Program-made: the position numbers and the translations under genes
Part shown: one piece after another, positions 60,301 to 64,000 of the stretch
Numbering within the stretch: position 1 is the stretch's first letter
How the letters are laid out: each line of letters opens with the position of its first letter
NCBI GenBank assembly: GCA_035519135.1
Contig: DATIWX010000042.1
Coordinates: 12,445 to 76,444 of the forward strand
Direction: 5' to 3'
DNA: 64,000 nt
From: VBDM01 sp035519135
Lineage (GTDB): Bacteria > Pseudomonadota > Gammaproteobacteria > Burkholderiales > SG8-39
Notes under the pieces: generated by a model
Told to the model about the DNA's origin: nothing
Databases searched by the model: none
What the model saw: only the letters and a program-made list of their open reading frames with translations

Positions 60301-62723
60301 GCCTCGATCGCCGCGAGCGCACGTTCCGGGGTTTCTCCCCGGCGAACGCGCTCGGCTGCGGCGACCAGCGCTCTCTCGTCGCTCGTGCTCTCGCCCGCCT
60401 TGAGGCGCTTCACATTGTCGAAGAAGTATTCGTGCGCTAGTCCGATCAGCTGCAGCAGGGACGGGGTCGCGGCCCGCTCTTCCTGCAACCAGGTGTTCAT
60501 CGTCTGCTCGATCGCCCACGCCGCTTCGCCCAGGCGCATGAGACCCACCATGCGTCCGCTGCCCTTCAGCGTATGGAACCCCCGGCGAATCGTAACGAGC
60601 GCCTCCTTGTTGCCGTGCTGTTCGCGCACGATCTCGAGCTGCTGGCGGATCGTCGCGAGGACTTCGTCCGATTCCTCCAGATAGACGCCGAGGAGCTCGG
60701 CATCGACCGCTTCGGCGCTCGCGTCGATGAGCTTTGCGGCCTCGGGAGATGGGGAAGGCGCGGCGGTGGAGGTAGCCTTCTCGATCGCTTCCTTCAGGAA
60801 CGGGGTAAGCGGCATGGTGGCTGTCTTGTCGAGAGCCTTCAGCGCTTCGGCGGCCGAGGCCTCCAGCTTCTGGTCCGCGACCAGACCGGCGTCCTTCTGC
60901 AGAGCCGCGAGGTTCTTCTTCAGCTCGGCCCGGAGATCCGCGTCTTCTGGCCTGCCTTTCCATTCCTCGTACAGATCTGCGGTCTCGCGCTGCTGCTCGG
61001 CGATATGCGCTTCGACTGTCGGAGCTTGGGCAGCCGCGTCGCTTTCCTCTTTCTCCGGGGCGGCAATCGGCCGCATCGCGGCATCGAAGTCCGCATTGCC
61101 GTGGGCCAGGCCCTCTATGTAGAAGCCCAGGCCCGAAAGCGTCTGCGCGATGCGCTCGAATTCCTGAGGGGAGGCCCCGTAGTTGGCGCCGGAGAAGCGG
61201 CGGATTTCCTCGACGGTGGCAGCGAGCACCTCTTGGGCGCGGCTCTCGCCAAGCATTTCCAGGGCACCGAGCAGTTGACGCATCGGCTTGTCGAGCGACG
61301 CGAGCTCGTCGCGCTTCGCGGAATCGCGGAAGAACCCGTCGAGCACCTGCTCTATGGTGCGCAGGTTCGCCTGCATCTCCGCGACCACCTGATCCATGAG
61401 AAGGCGTTCCTGCGCTTTTCGCGACATCTCGTCGAGCAGGGGGATGTCCGGGGCCGTGCGCCTGAGCTTGCCCTGCATGCCGTCCTGCAGCCGCGAGCGC
61501 AGCAGTCGAGCCTGCTGGGCAAACTCGGCCGAGAGATCCGTTCCGGCGAGGGCGTTCTCCAGCAGCAGAAGCACGGTCGCGACCTCGAGTGCAATCGCCT
61601 CGCTCATGCCCTGGGCATTCGAGCCCAGCCACGCGGCAACCTCTGCGACTTCGGCGGTGAGCGCCGCAAGATCCTCGTTTCCGACCTTTGCGGTGCTCTC
61701 CTTGAGCGCGCTCGAGCTGTCGCGGAACGCCGCGAGCGCTGCGGAATTCCCCGACGCGAACTTGTTCCACGCGTCTTTCGCGTGAGCGAGATGCTCGCGC
61801 GCCCCCTTCAGCGCCGGCGAGTCCTCGGCCGCCGCCTCCTCGCCCTCGGCGGGCGGGATGCTCTGCGCCAAGTGGTAGGCCTCCTGCACCTGGCGGATCA
61901 CGTCGCTTACCGGTCTTGCGCGCGCCACGTAGTACAGGACCTCGCGCATCAGCCGCTCGGCCACGGTGGGTGTGCCCTCCACCATGCGCTTGATCTGCTG
62001 TTCGATACGGTTGCAGAGTTGCTTCGCGTCCAGATCCGGTGGCAGCGCGCCCTGCGCCAGCGCCTCGAAGAAAGCGAGCGATGCCCACCAGAATGCGCGC
62101 TGTGCGCCGGGACCCTGCATGGATTCAACCGCCTCGACGGCCGCACGCATGTCCTCGGCGCCGCTCGCGTCCTTTTTCAGCCACTTCAGAAGCCCACGCT
62201 GATAGCGACCGCGCTGTTCCCTCAGATGCTTCTCGGACTCTCCGGCCTTCATCGCGCCGGTGCTCTTGTCGCGTTTCGGCAGTCGGAAGGAGAGATTCGG
62301 ATAGTACAGATCGGTCGGATCGGCCTGCCCACCGCGCGCGCTGACCACGTCGCGGTACAGCGGGAAAAGCCGCAGCGGCTGATTCGGCCTTCCCGCCATC
62401 AGCTGATCGAGGTATACGCGGATCCCGGCAAGCGCGCGCTCGACAAGCCCGAAGACATCGGTCTTTCTCAGCGAGACTTCCTTCTCGATGGCCCCGAGCA
62501 AGCCCTCGAGCTCCTCGGATACGCGCGTGATGCCTTCCAGGCCGACGATTGAGAGTGCGCCGTGCGCCTGATGCAGATGCGACTGGCTCGACTTCAGCTG
62601 CGCCGCGTCGGCGCTATTTGCCGCAAACGCGCGCAGCGCCTCCTGGGCATGCTCGATGGCGTGGTCGATCTCGCCCTTGACCCACGAGAGCGGTCCAACG
62701 TCGAATTCGGCGCGTGCGCTCAT
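57372..62723 (-). CDS. chpA: ChpA/PilL-type hybrid chemosensory histidine kinase
   Basis: A 1783-residue CheA-type kinase of the type IV pilus chemosensory system. Residues about 1-650 are helical scaffold with a degenerate Hpt (HQAHGALSIVG near 50-60). Three clear Hpt sites follow: HTLKGSGRM (His717), HTLAGTSG (His886) and HTLKGSSRM (His1068), with Pro/Ala linkers. The dimerisation and HATPase domain has HLLRNAVTHGIE (about 1360) and DDGAGLNIERI, then GRGVGMDVV. A CheW domain (LAVTQTVLVRAGTKTYAIPSVM) and a C-terminal receiver with phospho-acceptor Asp1709 (MLVDIEMPRMDG) end it. P. aeruginosa ChpA is larger with more Hpt/Xpt units. Confidence 0.92.
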   Translation of the reverse strand: MSARAEFDVGPLSWVKGEIDHAIEHAQEALRAFAANSADAAQLKSSQSHLHQAHGALSIVGLEGITRVSEELEGLLGAIEKEVSLRKTDVFGLVERALAGIRVYLDQLMAGRPNQPLRLFPLYRDVVSARGGQADPTDLYYPNLSFRLPKRDKSTGAMKAGESEKHLREQRGRYQRGLLKWLKKDASGAEDMRAAVEAVESMQGPGAQRAFWWASLAFFEALAQGALPPDLDAKQLCNRIEQQIKRMVEGTPTVAERLMREVLYYVARARPVSDVIRQVQEAYHLAQSIPPAEGEEAAAEDSPALKGAREHLAHAKDAWNKFASGNSAALAAFRDSSSALKESTAKVGNEDLAALTAEVAEVAAWLGSNAQGMSEAIALEVATVLLLLENALAGTDLSAEFAQQARLLRSRLQDGMQGKLRRTAPDIPLLDEMSRKAQERLLMDQVVAEMQANLRTIEQVLDGFFRDSAKRDELASLDKPMRQLLGALEMLGESRAQEVLAATVEEIRRFSGANYGASPQEFERIAQTLSGLGFYIEGLAHGNADFDAAMRPIAAPEKEESDAAAQAPTVEAHIAEQQRETADLYEEWKGRPEDADLRAELKKNLAALQKDAGLVADQKLEASAAEALKALDKTATMPLTPFLKEAIEKATSTAAPSPSPEAAKLIDASAEAVDAELLGVYLEESDEVLATIRQQLEIVREQHGNKEALVTIRRGFHTLKGSGRMVGLMRLGEAAWAIEQTMNTWLQEERAATPSLLQLIGLAHEYFFDNVKRLKAGESTSDERALVAAAERVRRGETPERALAAIEAAAAPVSSPDSAELALEAPDADTSAEPEGTVQLGGHRVSTTLFTIFSGEARAHIAVIKEEHETLRQHGVVSDALLRAVHTLAGTSGTVKILALSDLGYALERALQVLATSELSEAEQLLVGEAIDTLEAMVASVIELRVPQPVPALIALLERVGEGADSAPGATARVEKASQAAASYVQEEDAEVSASEPATPANALDDLDLEITLERRQRRLDDDLDPELMQIFLDEAHELVPAVGAALRDWRDSPSNPALGQALQRVLHTLKGSSRMAGAMAMGELTHHMETRVENALTVKTLPAALFEDLETSWDRMGVLFDRLQKSGGTDTGALAPEAPAPAAAQAPAVAPAQAAPAETTPAAAPKPVPPSEREIQPKALLRVRADVVDRLVNEAGEVAIARSRIEGEMRALKGAMQELTDNVIRLRAQLREIEIQAESQMQSRLELAKETQRNFDPLEFDRFTRFQEVTRLMAESVSDVSTVHANLVNTVDETEKALLAQARLNRDLQQDLMRVRMVPFGSLQERLYRIVRQTAKEVGKRANLEIKGVQVELDRSVLERITGPFEHLLRNAVTHGIERPEARRAAGKPEIGEIRLELKQEGNEVQLALSDDGAGLNIERIREKAIEKGLMEANATLSESEIADFIFHAGFSTAEEISQVAGRGVGMDVVRNEVAALGGRVEMRFTRGQGTRFAIYLPLTLAVTQTVLVRAGTKTYAIPSVMVEQVLQLRQEQLVAAYSSGQTQWQDRHYPFHYLPHLLGMSDAVAEQKRFSPTLYLRSGTNSIALHVDDMVGSNQEIVVKSIGPQLQRIAGITGATVLGTGEIVLILNPVQLALKEVAVRPAIVHEAPKPQAAATQPTVMVVDDSLTVRKVTGRLLERQGYLVVTARDGVEAMEKLQELVPDVMLVDIEMPRMDGFDLTRNVRADARLARVPIIMITSRTADKHQNYAREIGVSHFLGKPYQEDDLLEKISGFLKERRAAA

Positions 62724-62746
62724 CGCTGCCGACCTTGCTCACCGCA

Positions 62747-64000
62747 TCAGGCGATCTTGAAGCCGGACACCGAGCCCTTCAGCTCCTTCGCGAGCTCGGC
62801 GAGCTGGCCGATCGACACTGCGGTGCGCTTGGTGCCCTCGGTTGTCTGCTGCGTGATGTTGAGGATGTCCTGCATGCTGGTCGCCACGTCGTTCGCGGAC
62901 TTCGCCTGCTGCTCGGTGGTCGTGGTAATACCCTCAATCAGTTGCGCCAGCTGCCGCGACACCGATCCGATCTCCGAGAGCGCCTGGCCGGCGGCGTCCG
63001 AGAGCTTCGCGCCCTCGACCACACCCTGAGTGCTCTTCTCCATAGCGGAAACGGCGTCCTGCGTATCCGTCTGAATGGTCTTGACGATCGCGCCGATCTG
63101 CTTCGTCGCTTCGGCCGAACGCTCCGCAAGACGCTGCACTTCTTCCGCCACCACCGTGAATCCTCGGCCCGCTTCACCGGCCGACGCCGCCTGAATCGCG
63201 GCGTTCAGAGCCAGAACGTTCGTCTGCTCGGTAATGTCCGATATCAGCTCGACGATCTCGCCGATCTCCTGCGAGGATTCGCCCAGGCGCTTGATGCGCT
63301 TCGACGTTTCCTGGATCTGCTCGCGAATTTCATTCATGCCCGATATCGAGTTCTGCACCGCCTGCGTGCCCTTCTGGGCCGCGGCCAGCGATTGCCGCGC
63401 CACGTTCGCGGATTGCGAAGCGCTCTCGGACATATCGTTCATCGCCCTGGCCATGCTCAGCACCGACGCACTCGTCTGCCGGATTTCCACGGACTGCTTT
63501 TCGGCGGCGGCGAGGAGCTGGACCGAAGTCTGCTGTGCGGACTCCGTGGCGGTCGTCACTTGCGCGGCCGCGGCGTTGATGCGGCCCACGAGGCCTCTGA
63601 GCTCGTCGATCGTGAAATTCACCGAGTCTGCGATGGCGCCGGTGATTTCCTCGGTGACCGTCGCCTTGACGGTGAGGTCGCCTTCCGCGAGGTTACCCAT
63701 CTCGTTCATCAGCCGCAGAATCGCGTCCTGATTCGAACGGTTGGTGCGCTCAGTCTCGGCGCGCTGGCGTTCGGCCTCGTCGGCGCGCCGCCGCGTGTCG
63801 CCGAGGTACACCAGCACGATTGCCGCGATATCGATGATCGCAAGCAGAATCAGGAAGCCAAGGATCGCAAAGTTGGTCGCCCGTCCGCCGAGCTCTTCTT
63901 CGTATTTGTCGGCGAGCTTCTGCGATGCGGCGAGGAGTGGCTCGGAGTCGTCCACCACCCTGCGGCCGGCCTGCTTCGCGTTCACCAGCGCTTGGAGGTT
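62747..64000 (-). CDS. pilJ: PilJ-type methyl-accepting chemotaxis protein, 3' portion
   Basis: 418 codons to the window edge; the N-terminal part is missing, and the first Met-like codon in view is internal. One membrane segment (FAILGFLILLAIIDIAAIVLVYLG) is followed by a HAMP-like stretch (EMGNLAEGDLTVKATVTEEITG) and the signalling hairpin ISDITEQTNVLALNAAIQAASAGEAGRGFTVVAEEVQRLAERSAEATKQIG, near EQTNxLALNAAIxAA. PilJ senses surface contact or pilin and feeds PilI/ChpA. It ends 23 bp before chpA, whose kinase it should regulate. Confidence 0.9.
   Translation of the reverse strand, partial: NLQALVNAKQAGRRVVDDSEPLLAASQKLADKYEEELGGRATNFAILGFLILLAIIDIAAIVLVYLGDTRRRADEAERQRAETERTNRSNQDAILRLMNEMGNLAEGDLTVKATVTEEITGAIADSVNFTIDELRGLVGRINAAAAQVTTATESAQQTSVQLLAAAEKQSVEIRQTSASVLSMARAMNDMSESASQSANVARQSLAAAQKGTQAVQNSISGMNEIREQIQETSKRIKRLGESSQEIGEIVELISDITEQTNVLALNAAIQAASAGEAGRGFTVVAEEVQRLAERSAEATKQIGAIVKTIQTDTQDAVSAMEKSTQGVVEGAKLSDAAGQALSEIGSVSRQLAQLIEGITTTTEQQAKSANDVATSMQDILNITQQTTEGTKRTAVSIGQLAELAKELKGSVSGFKIA

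Noticed and set aside
60573..62552. 659-residue plus-strand frame opposite chpA
   Set aside because: A shadow frame with a biased, low-complexity composition; the Hpt, HATPase and receiver motifs are all on the minus strand.

Overview
The window looks like a chromosomal segment of a GC-rich betaproteobacterium (Burkholderiales/Nitrosomonadales-like; the genus cannot be fixed from sequence alone). The grounds are the gene orders mreBCD-mrdA-rodA-rlpA-dacA-dat-ybeD-lipB-lipA, ubiE-(Tim44-like)-ubiJ-ubiB, a BPSS1780-type membrane protein, a DUF2782 protein beside polA, and type IV pilus retraction and chemosensory genes around pyrB/pyrC'. The DNA is densely coding. I saw no rRNA, tRNA, CRISPR array, insertion sequence or prophage, and the largest gene-free gap is about 205 bp (29575-29779).

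Layout. 1-49: 5' end of gatC (minus). 129-10901: rod-shape and peptidoglycan genes (mreB, mreC, mreD, PBP2, rodA, rlpA, dacA), D-amino acid transaminase, lipoate genes (ybeD, lipB, lipA) and a DUF4197 protein. 10952-13862: a patch of small accessory genes (DUF2568, truncated esterase, FMN reductase, DUF488, GFA-like, degenerate SGNH hydrolase). 13934-18850: polA (minus), then DUF2782, homoserine kinase and a membrane protein. 18896-25080: HIT protein, a 529-aa uncharacterised protein, DUF971, then ubiquinone genes ubiE, ubiJ and ubiB with a Tim44-like membrane protein. 25125-29574 (minus): TRAP transporter permeases and a FixL/FixJ-like two-component pair, with no solute-binding protein in view. 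29780-33604: a polyamine-type ABC transporter, potABCD. 33677-36526: DUF47-Pit phosphate uptake, a macrodomain remnant and a VanZ-like protein. 36554-42758: 2Fe-2S ferredoxin, hydrolase, NodI/NodJ-like ABC exporter, HemJ, GNAT and M1 aminopeptidase. 42764-48714: acyl-CoA ligase, RlmL-type methyltransferase and a run of small minus-strand genes including glutathione peroxidase and TMEM175. 48715-53119: pilU and pilT (minus), diverging from yggS-proC-yggT. 53116-57297 (minus): yqgE-yqgF-pyrR-pyrB-cupin-pyrC'. 57372-64000 (minus): ChpA/PilL-type hybrid kinase and the 3' part of pilJ; the latter runs off the right edge.

Most of the window is conserved housekeeping. I did not find a clear-cut new multi-gene system. 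The most unusual points are: a palindrome at 27721-27740 placed like an activator site for the TRAP operon; a DNA polymerase I whose first proofreading aspartate is replaced by cysteine; a dihydroorotase-like PyrC' without its metal-binding HxH, with a cupin gene wedged before it; an SGNH-family protein lacking the catalytic Ser and Asn; a 39-residue macrodomain remnant behind pit; a TRAP permease with a large acidic/Gly-Ala-rich insertion; and several genes whose best -10 element lies only 7-12 nt before the start codon, suggesting near-leaderless mRNAs.
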